DNA from: Punica granatum
Taxonomy: Eukaryota; Streptophyta; Magnoliopsida; Myrtales; Lythraceae
Assembly (NCBI RefSeq): GCF_007655135.1
Contig: NC_045127.1
Location: 55,407,051-55,471,050, forward strand
Length of the DNA: 64,000 bases
Direction: 5' to 3'
This document shows, in pieces, positions 32,506 through 44,063 of this stretch. Under the pieces are notes generated by a model. The model had not been told where the DNA came from, did not search any database, and saw nothing but the letters and a program-made list of their open reading frames with translations. The translations under genes were made by a program, and so were the position numbers. The stretch's first letter is position 1. The number at the start of each line of letters is the position of its first letter.

Positions 32506-34056
32506 ATGAGTGACAAATGCAATAAGAAGAAAAGCACTAACTGTAGGGATACTGAATCGCAGAACCTTGATGGAGAGACGGCTGGTCGGAACCATTTATT
32601 CCCAAGGGCATCACCGAACCAACCATCCCCGACCTCCTACAGTGAATCACCGAACTACTCGTCACTTGCTCATGGATCTCCAATGGGTTTATATGGTCAT
32701 CTAGAGGTAGATCAAATTTCACTGTGTACACTATAAGTGCGTTTTATAAGCAGATTATTTGAAAAAGAGAAAATGTGTTTTCAAGTTCCACAAACTCATG
32801 TTGATCCATATGCATCGGAGGGATTAGGGCATCATCGAGCAGGACCTTATCATTCTCAGGTTCTCTCTTGTCAGCAAGCCCATTGTCCGTTCTTTGTTGA
32901 TCCAAATGGTACAATCATTTACCCTATCGAGCCAATGATGATCAACGACCTCCCTTTTCTTATACCGGACTTTCAAGGAAGGTACGTCTTATGTTTGCTT
33001 TGTACACACACCTGACAATTATCTTCCTTAATACGAATAACATAAACTTTGATGATTGCAGATGGATTGTCTCCTTTCAAGGCACCCACATGGTTTCGAC
33101 TGTTCTAAGACAGTATATCGACCGCTTTTATAAGCCAGGGGAACCGATAGCAAAGTTTCATAAGGATGTCCCAAACGAGGGGAAGGAGTTCTTGTTCAAA
33201 GAGTGCAATGTATGATTACCTCAAATACTAAATTATAGTTCTTTCGTTGTTCATTTCGTAACTAATCGGTTGTTTATGTGCAGAATTTGGTTTACTACGA
33301 CCCACGATATGAGGTTTACCTGAGGCAAGCGTTCATGAGCAAGTGCACGTCCCCGACTATGAGGGATGTACTACGAGCACCGAACTGGCAAAAAGAAGGC
33401 CAACTTCATTGGAGAAGCTCATTTGGCCAAGTTAGAGAGAGAATGGGCGAAAGAAACAATCGCTAGAGAAAGTCAACAAAATAAGGCCAATCGACTATCC
33501 AATGTCGGAGCTTCAGTACACTGTGGAGGGAGTGTATCATACAGTACGCATGCTTATTGAGAGGTGCGTCTCATAAAATACTCAATATAGTTATTTTTTT
33601 GTTATGATAAAAAAAAATCGTGCTAAGTCATCCATTCATCCTTTACAGAAGAAGGCCATGGGTGAAGAACCTATGGTGTCCCACATGTTTGAGAAATTAC
33701 ATAAGAGCAGCAAAACTAAGGAATGAATAAGGCCTTTTGCGAAGGAGATAGCTGTAAGTTAATATATGAAAAATGATTAATTATACCGCTTGTTGAGAGA
33801 ATTGCATATACCGTCATGCAAATTGGTTTGGCCCATGTGCAGGATTAGATTGGGATAATGAAGGGTATGATCCTCAAGCTGTTCAAGAAGATCACAAAGC
33901 TAAAAATCCAAGAAGGGAAGCAAGAAAGATCAACATAATAAAAAAGGTAAATCTGGGTCCAAGAAGGGGAGACATGTGGCCGAGAAGTTCGGCGAGGATG
34001 ACAATGAGGATGAGGATGATGATGTGAGTTTTGAGGAGTTTGACGACCCATCCTAG
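32506..34056 (+). pseudogene. Second CACTA ORF (TNPD/Transposase_24-like), split
   Basis: Exon-like pieces start at ATGAGTGACAAATGCAAT (32506) with a Ser/Pro-rich N-terminus. They continue at 33060-33215 (RWIVSFQGTHMVSTVLRQYI, FYKPGEPIAKF) and 33278-33560 (YYDPRYEVYLRQAF, then NWQKEGQLHW or, in the adjoining frame, ANFIGEAHLAKLERE), and end near 34056 in an acidic EDDNEDEDDD stretch. Intron-like gaps beginning GTACG and GTATG suggest original splicing. The architecture resembles the Transposase_24 proteins that follow TNP2 in plant CACTA elements. The assignment is from family knowledge and moderately sure. Confidence 0.6.
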
Positions 34057-35161
34057 TCCGATCATTAGTTTGTGATGTTTACGTTTGATTTAAGATATTT
34101 GTGACATCAGATTTATGTTTTTCTCAACTTTATGGCCTATCATGTTAAATTCATGCATGTTGAACCTGTCGAACTTATGTGTGTGTTGTGAATTTTTGAT
34201 ATTTCTGAATAAATGTTAGATAATTGGTGAACATATTCAAATGTGATAATGAGATCTTAATATTTTATAGGAAAACTCTGCACAATTTTTTTTAAACCCT
34301 TGTGACATATTCAATTGTTGTACTATTTTTATTGTTATACGTGTTTTTATAAAATTATTGGTATGAATATGTATTAATTTTATTATATAATTGTGTTAGG
34401 CTAAAAAAATTAATTAAATATCTAAAAGATGGTGTTTTGTTTTAATAAATCGGATCAGTAAATGAACCATATATACAATTAAATGTGAATAGACAGGCGG
34501 AGACGGCGATAGCTCAATTAATAAAGAGATGGACATGGAATGGGACAGGTCGGGTGAGAGGGCTTGGATTCGAGAGTTGTAGGCAACATGAATAAATTGA
34601 AAAAAGTAGATAGAAGCTGGCTTTGGGTAATGGACAATAAAAAAAGTTTTCTTGGCGTTTTCGATGGACTGACTGTCGGAAAAACTGTCGGTGACAGCCA
34701 TGAGCTGGCCTTAGGTCGCGGCCCTTTTTCGGCGTTTCCGATGGTTGGCCATCGAAAAAGCCGTCGGAAACTCCATCGGGAGTTTCCAATGGGAAAGTCT
34801 GTTGAAAAACCCATCAGAAGTCTGACGTGATGGGCCGTCGAAAACTTCCCATGGAGCTACCCGTCGGGCTTCCAACAGGATCTTCAATGGGTGTCTTCCG
34901 ACGGCCACACCCATCCGACGGGATTTCTGACGGGTTTAGCTGTTGGAGACTTTTCCTATGCCCCATTTCGCAACAGCCCTGTTCCATCGGAAATTAGTTT
35001 TTCGAAGGATCCTCCGGTCGGAAAATCTGCAATTTCTAGTAGTGCTCCCGACTCTAAACACTTCCTAGTTATGAACTAGGTTCAAAATATATTTAACTTA
35101 TATATATATATATATATATATTTTATTATTGTGAGAAAGCTTTTAGGGAATCAAGAGAAAC

Positions 35162-35323
35162 TGTGAAAAAGATAGGAATTGGGCTGAAAAGCTTGCCATT
35201 GTCATTCAATTGATCGGTATGTATACAACTCAGACCTAATCAATAAAAGGAAAATAAGAACTATGACTAAAATAGGCTATGCTAAATATGTACAGAAATC
35301 TGTAGGAAAATCTTTCCATAATA
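35162..35323 (-). repeat. 3' LTR of the young Copia element
   Basis: 162 bp, identical to 40129-40290. A purine-rich tract adjoins it at 35324-35335. Confidence 0.95.
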
Positions 35324-35330
35324 CTCCCCC

Positions 35331-38300
35331 TCAAGTTGGAGAATGAGGATTCCGAATTCCCAACTTGCTGAGAAGAAAATGGAATTGATCACGCCCAAGT
35401 GCCTTAGTAAAGATGTCCGCTAGTTGGAAACGCGTGGACACATGGGATGTTGCGACAGCTCCAGAGCGTAGATGTTGCCTGATGAAATGGCAATCTATTT
35501 CAATGTGTTTGGTGCGCTCATGGAAAACTGGATTTGAGGCAATATGGAGGGCCGCCTGATTGTCACAGAATAAGCGCATGGGACCAACATGAGAAATGCC
35601 AAGGGATCGGAGAAGAGAACGGAGCCATAAAAGTTCACTGACAGTTGCGGCCATGGCTCTGTATTCGGCTTCAGCGGATGATTTGGACACCGTCGTTTGC
35701 TTCTTAGTCTTCCAGGAGATGGGACTGCCGCCTAAGGTAATGAAATATCCAGTTAAAGATCGCCTAGTCATGGGACAACTAGCCCAATCTGCATCACAAT
35801 AAGCCGTCAAGGACAGAGATGTGGGTCGAAGAAATATCCCTTGTCCAGGAGATTGCTTAAGATAGCGAAGTATTCGCATAGCAGCGTCCCAGTGATCTTG
35901 ACGAGGATCCTGTAGAAATTGGGATAAAATGTGAACAGGATAAGCAAGTTCAGGCCTGGTTATAGTGAGATACAGTAGACGACCGATAAGACGACGATAT
36001 AGTCCTGGGTCGGGAATGGGGTCGCCACTGTCCTGAGATAATCGATGTTGTTGTTCCATAGGAAAGTAAGCAGGCCGAGAACCAAGCATGCCGGCTTCAG
36101 TAAGAATATCCAGAGTATACTTCCGTTGATTAAGAAAGAGGCCGGAACCGCAACGACTAATCTCTATCCCAAGAAAATATGATAATGGACCGAGATCCTT
36201 AATGCGGAAGCATTGGTGAAGATAATCCTTAAATTGAGCACAAGAAGGAGAATCATTAGTGACGAGGATCATGTCATCGACATATACGAGGACAGCAAGA
36301 AATACACCATCTTGAGAGAAGGTGAATAGAGAGTGGTCTGCCTCTGACTGCCGAAAACCGTAGTGGATGAGAGCCTTGGCAAATTTAGAGTACCAATTGC
36401 GGGAGGCTTGACGAAGGCCATATAAAGATTTCCTCAACCGGCAAACTGAGCCAGCAGTGTTTGAACGAAAACCGGGAGGAAGGGACATGTAAACTTCTTC
36501 ATCTAAGTCCCCGTGGAGAAAAGCATTGTTGACATCAAGTTGATGCATTTCCCATCCTTTAGCAATAGCAATGGTCAGCAAACAACGAACCGTTACAAGT
36601 TTGGCCACTGGAGCAAAAGTCTCATGGAAATCAATCCCTTCAATCTGGGTGAAACCTTTTGCCACGAGTCGAGCTTTATAACGCTCTATAGTACCATCCG
36701 CCCGTCTTTTAATTTTGAAAACCCATTTACAACCGATAGGTTTCTTACCAGGTGGAAGTGATTGTATGGCCCAAGTGCCATTATCCTCAAGAGCACGAAT
36801 TTCTTCCGCCATAGCAAGTCGCCATTGTGGATCTTTAGCGGCTGCGGAGTAAGTCTTTGGCTCGGCTTCGGAATCAATGGCGGCAAGAAACGATAATTGT
36901 GTCGCATCGATATCCGAATAAGTAAGATAGTGTTCAAGAGGATGAGATGTACCTGAAGAGTGTGATGAAGTGGATAATTTGGTGAAGGGAGGAGAGTCAG
37001 AACAACAAGCAGTATGAGAGACAAAATCATTGAGCCAAGCCGGTGGCCGAATAGTTCGGGGAGCCTTAGAACGAGCAATGCTCTGTGCTGGTGGCTCAGA
37101 AGAAAGATGTGGGACATGCTCATCAGAAGAAGTAGACTGGGTCGGCACAGGCCCAGTCGAGGCCGGGTTGGACGAAGCCACAGACGAATCGGGTGGAGCA
37201 GATAGACCGAGCGGACTGGGCGCAATTAAAGGCAATTGGGCCGAACGGGGCCCTGTGTTGGTCTGGACTGGAAGTGCGACTGGATTGGATTCCAAACTAG
37301 GTCCAGTTCCGAACTGGGCTGGTAGTGTAGCCGGACCTGATTCCATGGTTTGAGCCGGAACTGAGTCGAACGGGCTGAATTGCTCCCCCTGAGTTGCTGG
37401 ACCCGAAGTATCAAGGAAAAGAAAGCCAGTATTAGTGGAGTTCGTGGGCTTGTCCTCGCTGAACGGAAACTCAGTCTCATAGAAACGCACATCCCTTGAG
37501 ACAAAAATTTCACGATTCTCCAAATCATAAACACGCCAGCCTTTCTTCCCAAAAGGATATCCAATAAAAACACACTTTCTGGATCGTGGTCCAAATTTAT
37601 CCTTGAGACGAGGACTATAATGTGCATAACAAAGACAACCAAGAACGCGAATATGCTGATAATCCGGTTTCTTATGAAAGAGTAACTCAAATGGTGTCTT
37701 GCCCGATAAGATGCTCGAAGGCGTGAGATTAATGAGGTGTGTTGCGGCAGAGATACACTCCCCCCAGAAATCAATGGGAAGAGAGGCTTGGAACATTAAA
37801 GCCCGAGCTACATTAAGAATGTGGCGGTGCTTGCGTTCGACTCGCCCGTTCTGTTGAGGCGTGTCTATGCATGAAGTTTGATGAATGATTCCATTGTCGG
37901 AAAAATAATCCTGAAGGACTCGGCTCATGAATTCCGATCCATTGTCACTTCGCACCGTTTTTACCGTTCGATCAAATTGATTCCGAACCAGCTTGCAGAA
38001 ATTGATCAAGAAGCCCTGTGCCTCTGACTTATCCCGCAGAAGATAAACCCACACACCACGGCTAAAATCATCCACAATCGATAAGAAATAACGCGCACCA
38101 GTAATGGAAGAGACCTTGTAAGGTCCCCATATATCACAATGTACCAATTGAAATGGAAAAGAGGCTTTATTTGAGCTTATTGGAAAACTGGAGCGTGTCT
38201 GTTTTGCCCGACAACATATGTCACAAGGCTTATGATTGTCCGAATGATGCATAAAAATAGAATGATTATTAAACTGAACCCGGTAAGACGGATGTCCCAA

Positions 38301-39992
38301 ACGCTTGTGCCAAATATCTTCTGTATCTGCTTTCATTGCCTGTGTTCTCTGAGATGATTGAGACACTCGTCGTAGTAGCCAGACCCCCCCGTGAAGTTCA
38401 CCCACTCCAATCATACTCCCCGAGGTGCGGTCCTGAATAAAACATAGGCCAGAGATGTAGTGTACACTACAGTTGAGTTCTCGAGATAATTGGGCCACAG
38501 ACAATAAATGGCAATTAAAATCTGGCACGTAAAGAACATTGTGAAGAACCATATTATTCCCAAAAGAGACTTTTCCAATAAAAGTGGCTCTCGTTGTACC
38601 ATTTGGGACATGAATAATTGGACCATCATTAATAGGAGTAATATCAAAAAGGTTATCCAAACTGCCAGTCATATGTCGTGAAGCCCCTGAATCAATAATC
38701 CAATCAATTTTTGAAGTGATCGGCACAAAATGCTCACCACTTAGTCGATTTATCTCACCGTCATCTCGTGAGACCATCGACAGAAGTTGCTGTAATTGAC
38801 CCTCCGAGAGATGGGCTAATTTGCTGATGTCTGCCAACTGATCACCATGGGCCTGGGCCTGGGCCGCCATATGTCCTGCCGAACCGGATGGAACAGAAAG
38901 TTGGGCTGCTTGATTGGGCCGCCACTGCCCACGAGACGTTTGGGCCGGACGCGCCTGAGAAGACCCGCCCATGTGAAAATTACCGGATTGCCCCGAATTG
39001 GAGGATCCGAACCCGAATCCCATATTTCCTTTCTGCGCAGGAACAGAGGAGGATGGACCTCCTGTTTTGCCTCCATACCGAGAGTGTCCAGATGAAAATC
39101 CCTTCGAACTTCGTTGATTCGACTGATCGGAGTGCGGATATCCGTGAAGCTGATAGCATGTCGCTCGATGATGCCCATTCCTTCCACAGAAATCACAGAA
39201 AGGTCTTCCCCGAGGTTTGAAATCGCCTCTGTTGGTCCCGACAAAATTAGGGTTTGCACCCCCAAATTCATTCGCGATTTTGGCCGCGAAACCGAGCGCT
39301 TCTGAGCTGGAGTCCCTGCTTTGAGTGATTAATCGTTGCGTCTCATCGTGTGCTGCCATGGAGTGCGCCCGATTGACAGTCGGGAGGGGATCCATACTCA
39401 GAATTTGGGATCGAATTGTAGAGAAATCGGGATTAAGCCCGATGAGGAATTGATGAACCCTCTCCTTCTCCTTATGGGCAGCGAGCTGAGCCCCAGCATC
39501 ACAGCTGCACACTGGTAAGTTGAGATATAAATCTAATTCATCCCAAAGAGATTTCAACTTCGAATAGTACTCAGAAACCGATTTCTTTTCTTGTCTGAGC
39601 AAGCATATTTCGGTCTTGAGCTGATGGATTCTTGTTTCATTTCCTTGCGAGAAACGCTCCTTGAGGTCATCCCACAGTACCTTAGCATTCTTTGCCCCGG
39701 CTACAGAGCTATGCAGATCTTCATCCAAATGATTAAAAATCCAAGAAACAAGCATAGAATTGCACGTTACCCATTGTTCATGGTGAGGTTCTCCCTCTGC
39801 TGGCTGCTTTACTTTCCCTTCGATGAATCCAAGCTTATTCTTAGCCTGGAGTGCAGTCTGCATTGCTTGTGACCACATATTATAATTTCTGCCATTGAGC
39901 TTGCAGGAAATTAACTGAGTTCCGGGTCCATCCGAGGAAGAGAGAAGATACGCCGGAGGTATGACATTACTGCTTTCTGTTCCTTTCGACAT
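35331..39992 (-). CDS. Copia gag-pol polyprotein, intact 1,553 residues
   Basis: Single uninterrupted frame. Gag (UBN2-type) occupies about residues 25-240. A CCHC knuckle CDFCGRNGHHRATC is at about 268-281. Aspartic protease has IDSGASRHMTG at about 433. The integrase zinc domain runs from HKRLGHPS to CDICCRAKQ at about 563-600, and the catalytic core has VHCDIWGP, VDDFSRGVWVY and the downstream SDNGSEF. Reverse transcriptase spans roughly 1075-1320 with YVDDMILV. RNase H has YCDADWASC and the final TKHIEIDCHFIRQHL block. The length is normal for the lineage. The ATG at 39992 follows the primer site by about 120 bases. Stop TGA is at 35331-35333, next to the purine tract. No inactivating change was seen. 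Confidence 0.95.
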   Translation of the reverse strand: MSKGTESSNVIPPAYLLSSSDGPGTQLISCKLNGRNYNMWSQAMQTALQAKNKLGFIEGKVKQPAEGEPHHEQWVTCNSMLVSWIFNHLDEDLHSSVAGAKNAKVLWDDLKERFSQGNETRIHQLKTEICLLRQEKKSVSEYYSKLKSLWDELDLYLNLPVCSCDAGAQLAAHKEKERVHQFLIGLNPDFSTIRSQILSMDPLPTVNRAHSMAAHDETQRLITQSRDSSSEALGFAAKIANEFGGANPNFVGTNRGDFKPRGRPFCDFCGRNGHHRATCYQLHGYPHSDQSNQRSSKGFSSGHSRYGGKTGGPSSSVPAQKGNMGFGFGSSNSGQSGNFHMGGSSQARPAQTSRGQWRPNQAAQLSVPSGSAGHMAAQAQAHGDQLADISKLAHLSEGQLQQLLSMVSRDDGEINRLSGEHFVPITSKIDWIIDSGASRHMTGSLDNLFDITPINDGPIIHVPNGTTRATFIGKVSFGNNMVLHNVLYVPDFNCHLLSVAQLSRELNCSVHYISGLCFIQDRTSGSMIGVGELHGGVWLLRRVSQSSQRTQAMKADTEDIWHKRLGHPSYRVQFNNHSIFMHHSDNHKPCDICCRAKQTRSSFPISSNKASFPFQLVHCDIWGPYKVSSITGARYFLSIVDDFSRGVWVYLLRDKSEAQGFLINFCKLVRNQFDRTVKTVRSDNGSEFMSRVLQDYFSDNGIIHQTSCIDTPQQNGRVERKHRHILNVARALMFQASLPIDFWGECISAATHLINLTPSSILSGKTPFELLFHKKPDYQHIRVLGCLCYAHYSPRLKDKFGPRSRKCVFIGYPFGKKGWRVYDLENREIFVSRDVRFYETEFPFSEDKPTNSTNTGFLFLDTSGPATQGEQFSPFDSVPAQTMESGPATLPAQFGTGPSLESNPVALPVQTNTGPRSAQLPLIAPSPLGLSAPPDSSVASSNPASTGPVPTQSTSSDEHVPHLSSEPPAQSIARSKAPRTIRPPAWLNDFVSHTACCSDSPPFTKLSTSSHSSGTSHPLEHYLTYSDIDATQLSFLAAIDSEAEPKTYSAAAKDPQWRLAMAEEIRALEDNGTWAIQSLPPGKKPIGCKWVFKIKRRADGTIERYKARLVAKGFTQIEGIDFHETFAPVAKLVTVRCLLTIAIAKGWEMHQLDVNNAFLHGDLDEEVYMSLPPGFRSNTAGSVCRLRKSLYGLRQASRNWYSKFAKALIHYGFRQSEADHSLFTFSQDGVFLAVLVYVDDMILVTNDSPSCAQFKDYLHQCFRIKDLGPLSYFLGIEISRCGSGLFLNQRKYTLDILTEAGMLGSRPAYFPMEQQHRLSQDSGDPIPDPGLYRRLIGRLLYLTITRPELAYPVHILSQFLQDPRQDHWDAAMRILRYLKQSPGQGIFLRPTSLSLTAYCDADWASCPMTRRSLTGYFITLGGSPISWKTKKQTTVSKSSAEAEYRAMAATVSELLWLRSLLRSLGISHVGPMRLFCDNQAALHIASNPVFHERTKHIEIDCHFIRQHLRSGAVATSHVSTRFQLADIFTKALGRDQFHFLLSKLGIRNPHSPT

Positions 39993-40128
39993 TCTGATAG
40001 ATTGAGAAAAAAAAAAAAAACTGACTGATGACGCTCAGTTCTAAACTGGCAGGATAGAAGCTCGACCCAGAATATGGTCGGCAAATTGAAGTGTGACTGA
40101 TTCCCTTAGGATCTACGCTCTGATACCA

Positions 40129-40290
40129 TGTGAAAAAGATAGGAATTGGGCTGAAAAGCTTGCCATTGTCATTCAATTGATCGGTATGTATACAACTCAG
40201 ACCTAATCAATAAAAGGAAAATAAGAACTATGACTAAAATAGGCTATGCTAAATATGTACAGAAATCTGTAGGAAAATCTTTCCATAATA
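40129..40290 (-). repeat. 5' LTR of the young Copia element
   Basis: 162 bp. The tRNA-iMet primer site directly adjoins its inner edge (complement of GCTCTGATACCA, about 40117-40128). Confidence 0.95.
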
Positions 40291-40295
40291 GAAAC

Positions 40296-43200
40296 CATTT
40301 CATTGTAAAAGCTTCAACTGTCATTCTTGAATTTAATAAAATGCTAGTTGTTTGCCCGTGTTATGTACTACTTTTTGGCTAAAGTGGTTATTTTTAGAGG
40401 GATTTTTAGAAATTTAACATCATATATTCTTAAATTGAGACAATTCAAACATTAGTGCATGCAATAAGAAATTAAGAATAATTCAAAGTAGATTATAATA
40501 CCAAATATGGATGACCAAAATGATATTACTTAGAAAATATATTGCATTTTCTTGAATATTGGACTCTAAAAAGTTGTAATAGAAAATTTTTATGTATTTT
40601 GCAAATTGCAAATATTCTATTATATATCATAAATTCTTTTTGCAAATTCATGCTGTTAGAAATTTTGAAATAAATTTATCTTTTACTGTTTCAAAAGTAG
40701 TTAATATTTGAATATGCTTATTGTATATCAGTAGATTTTTTTCTTTTAATTACTAATTATGTTAAAAAGTGTTTTCTATAAATATGTAACTTTTATAAAT
40801 TGATTTTTTTTTTCTAGATCAATTTTGAGAAATTATTTTTTTCTTTTTCAAAATCAAGAATGTACTTGCATATTAGAATTATTAAGCATTTAATAATTTG
40901 TACCCATGATTTTTATTGATTTCTTTTCTTTTATATAACTTTTTCTTATCTTGTTTGTGAAATTAAAATACCATTATCTTATATATGTAATAATATATTG
41001 TTACTTCTTGTAAGTCACTATTTTCAACAATTTATTACACATATTTTATATATGATAGATTAGTAAAAAATAAATAAATCAAGTTCTATCATGTGCAACA
41101 CATAATCTTTATGACTGATATATTATATAATTGAATTATAAAACAAACGAAGGTGAAAGGAAAAAGGAAAAGGAGAGAGGGCTCCATCGCTTTCCAACCA
41201 AGATTTCTTGTCATCCTCTTATTACTCTCTCCCCCTCCAGTGTCATGTCACTAAACCCGTACGATGAGCACACATCGCTGGGCTTTACTTTTCTCATCAA
41301 TTTTTTAGACCAGGGAAACGTAATGGTCTACGTACCAATCCAATGAGGTACGTACAGTAAACACGCCGAGTTCAGTTCTTTTCCCTGCTTTTCCGTGAAG
41401 CTCAAGTCAAGACGCCATTAGCATTAGCTTTAGCAATAGCATTACCATTACGGTAGCCGTGAAAAAAGAAAAAAAAGGAACAAACAGGGCCGGGTCCAGC
41501 CTCTCTCTCTTTTGCATCCCCATCTATATATTACAACGTACGAGAAAATATTCAATGATTATTATTCATTCATTTGAACGTATAATACCAATTAAAAATA
41601 TCTAAAAGTGCTAATTTATGAGTTTTACTCACTTAATATTTGCTCATCAACGTAATATCAGCCATAGATTTTCCTGATTCACCACAGAGTTTTTCTTCAC
41701 CATCTCCCGATCCGGACCCAAGGCATCTTAGACCCTAGTCCGTACTGCTCGATGACAGACAGGCGAGGAGAAGACACTTACGAGAAAGGGGAAAAAAAAA
41801 AGAAAGGAAGAAGATGGAACTAAATTGTATATACAAAACAAACCTCTTTTTTTTTTCTTTTTCCCGAGGGCTCAGGCCCCTTTTGTCTACAGCCAAAATA
41901 AATAAATAAATAAATAAATAAATATATATATATATATATATATATGTAAGCAGATGAGGGAAGAATTGGGCGATTTCCTTTATTTTATTTTTATTTATTT
42001 TTAAATGTTCCATGTGCTTTTGCATTTGCAAGGCCCAAGCAACCACCGCCCGGGAAACGCAACCAAATCATTGAAACGGGGAGGGAGAAAAAACTTGGGC
42101 CCACAAAGAGCCAGTTTTGAAGGGTAGGGCCGTTCTCACGAGCAGCCCAAATTTGGTTGCACCAACACCAACATTTGTGGGCTCCTTTTATACAATACAT
42201 TCCTTGCTCCAAAATCTATATAAATTATAAAAGCCGAATCAAAATCCTGGACAATACTACGTAGGATTTAGGTAGCTCACGGTTGAATGACTTTTGGAAC
42301 TCTCACTAATCATAATGCAAAAATTGACATAATATTATCGTGCCACATCATTCATGAAACTCTAAAGGTTTTTTGGTTATGGAAAATTAAAAGTCTTTTC
42401 TTAAAGTTTTAAGAATATAAACACTTCATTATTTGTCGATACAAGTTCTCCATATTTTCACAAAAATAAAGCTCCAACTCTTATACCCCTACAAACTAAG
42501 AGAATGGAACTCTTTGAAAGCACAAAAATGGACATTCAGCTAATTATTTTATAATACATCATCAACCTATATGAGAACTAAAAGAACACGCCCTAACTTA
42601 ATATATGGTCACGAGCCTTAAAAAAAAATACAACTAACTTCCATATAAACGAATTCTATTAAGATGTTTAGAGAAAATTATAAATGAACCTATCTCACAT
42701 TGACTTGGCAAGGAAGAACTAATAAGTATTCGTTAATGAATAATATTTATGGTAATTATTCGAGTGATAAGCATCAATTATTCTGTTTCATGCAATTTAA
42801 TTGGTGTTTCTTCACTCTACGTGACAAGGTAGGATCTCCCAATAACTTTTCGATGCAATATCTTATATTATCTATAAGTTTATTCCATAAATGGCCAATT
42901 GTATTTTCACATGCCCAGTAACATGTGCAGGCCTTCATCTAGTTTCATGTAATTAATTATGCTTACTTAAATCTACTGTCTAGTAAGTCTATAGTCTGAA
43001 TATAGTTATGTAATTGATTGATGATTGATGATCTCTTTCAACATTAAACCCTAAAGAATTAAAATTTTCAGCAAACGGGAATGAGCTAGCTAGTGTTAAT
43101 CACAACAGTAGCGTATCATAATTTTTGCCAACTGCTCTAATTTTATTGGTTTATAGATCTGTCTAGTATAATTGTAATGTCGATAATAAAGACACTGATA

Positions 43201-44020
43201 ATATAATCGAAAAATGATGGGAAAATGGAATTTAAGTTGCCTGCGTCTCTTGCTTCCAATTTATTCACGATTTTTCCAGCTACTTTCTTAGGGCTTTTGA
43301 CCTCTCAATTGGACTGCATTCATCAGGGATATTCTGCCAAATGGTTGCCTTCCGTTGAAATCTCATTTATATTTCATCATAAATATATGTGTGTATAGGT
43401 GAGAGCAATTAAGTTTCCAGCTAGCTTAGATGATATCCATCAAGTATTCCAATACATTGATACATTCAATTTTAAAAGCGGGTAATATTATATCATCGTC
43501 TTGTACTTAATCAACGGACAGTGCAAGGCCTGCTAGTGGACGAAGCAATAAATCGTCCCAAATTTCAATTAAAAAATAAAATTGTCCCCTATTACTTTAA
43601 GACAGGCCCCCGTATAATCTGCTGATGCTGCTGCTTGTCCTCCTCCTCTTTTTGTTAATTAGTTTATATATATATATATATATATATATTTGATTGAATC
43701 GTAATATTTTATTGAAAGCACCATAATTTGTATGTATTAGTATATATGTGTGTGTCTCTATATATATATATATGTATATATTTATATTTATAAAATATAA
43801 AGATATTATTGTTGATTATTATCCGTCCGGCTCTGCTGGAGGTAAAAGACAATTCAAGGTTCATACAACAGATTAATCGATTAATTTATACTATATATGG
43901 ATTAACTAATAAACATGGCATGATCGATGGTTCCTGTGCCTGACATGAGACGGCACGGCAGGGAATGGTGTATGTATACGAGGACAAAGATTCCCATTCC
44001 CACCGCCTCAAAGTCCGAGG

Positions 44021-44063
<43 letters not shown>

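Larger units (their letters stand above)
27379..35044 (+). mobile_element. CACTA (En/Spm) DNA transposon, complete but decayed
   Basis: The left end reads CACCACTAGAA. The right end, read inward, is CACTACTAGAA. Both continue to a shared ATTTTCCGAC. The 3-bp target duplication CTC is present on both sides (27376-27378 and 35045-35047), as expected for CACTA elements. Subterminal regions carry repeated GTCGGAAA/CCGACGG-type words, dense at 34660-35030, that would bind the transposase. A CG-rich block at 27570-27960 follows the left end. Two remnant genes are on the + strand: TNP2-like (about 28905-32339) and a second transposase-associated ORF (about 32506-34056). Multiple stops make it non-autonomous. 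Total length is 7,666 bp. Confidence 0.9.
35162..40290 (-). mobile_element. Young Ty1/Copia retrotransposon with identical short LTRs
   Basis: Read on the minus strand: 5' LTR 40290-40129, primer site TGGTATCAGAGC immediately inside it, one long gag-pol frame, purine tract TTGAGGGGGAG just before the 3' LTR (35323-35162). The two 162-bp LTRs are identical base for base. A perfect target duplication GAAAC flanks the element (35157-35161 and 40291-40295). Its LTRs start TATTATGG and end TTCACA, so the usual initial TG is TA here, and this is supported by the positions of the primer site and purine tract. Total 5,129 bp. Short LTRs of this size are typical of the Ale/Retrofit lineage (inference). 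Everything needed for autonomy appears present. Confidence 0.95.

Noticed and set aside
34414..34914. Several overlapping frames on both strands of 60-98 codons
   Set aside because: They arise from the CCGACGG/GTCGGAAA subterminal repeats of the CACTA right end.
36513..39305. Plus-strand and alternative minus-strand frames up to 182 codons
   Set aside because: Shadows of the intact 1,553-codon Copia polyprotein on the minus strand.
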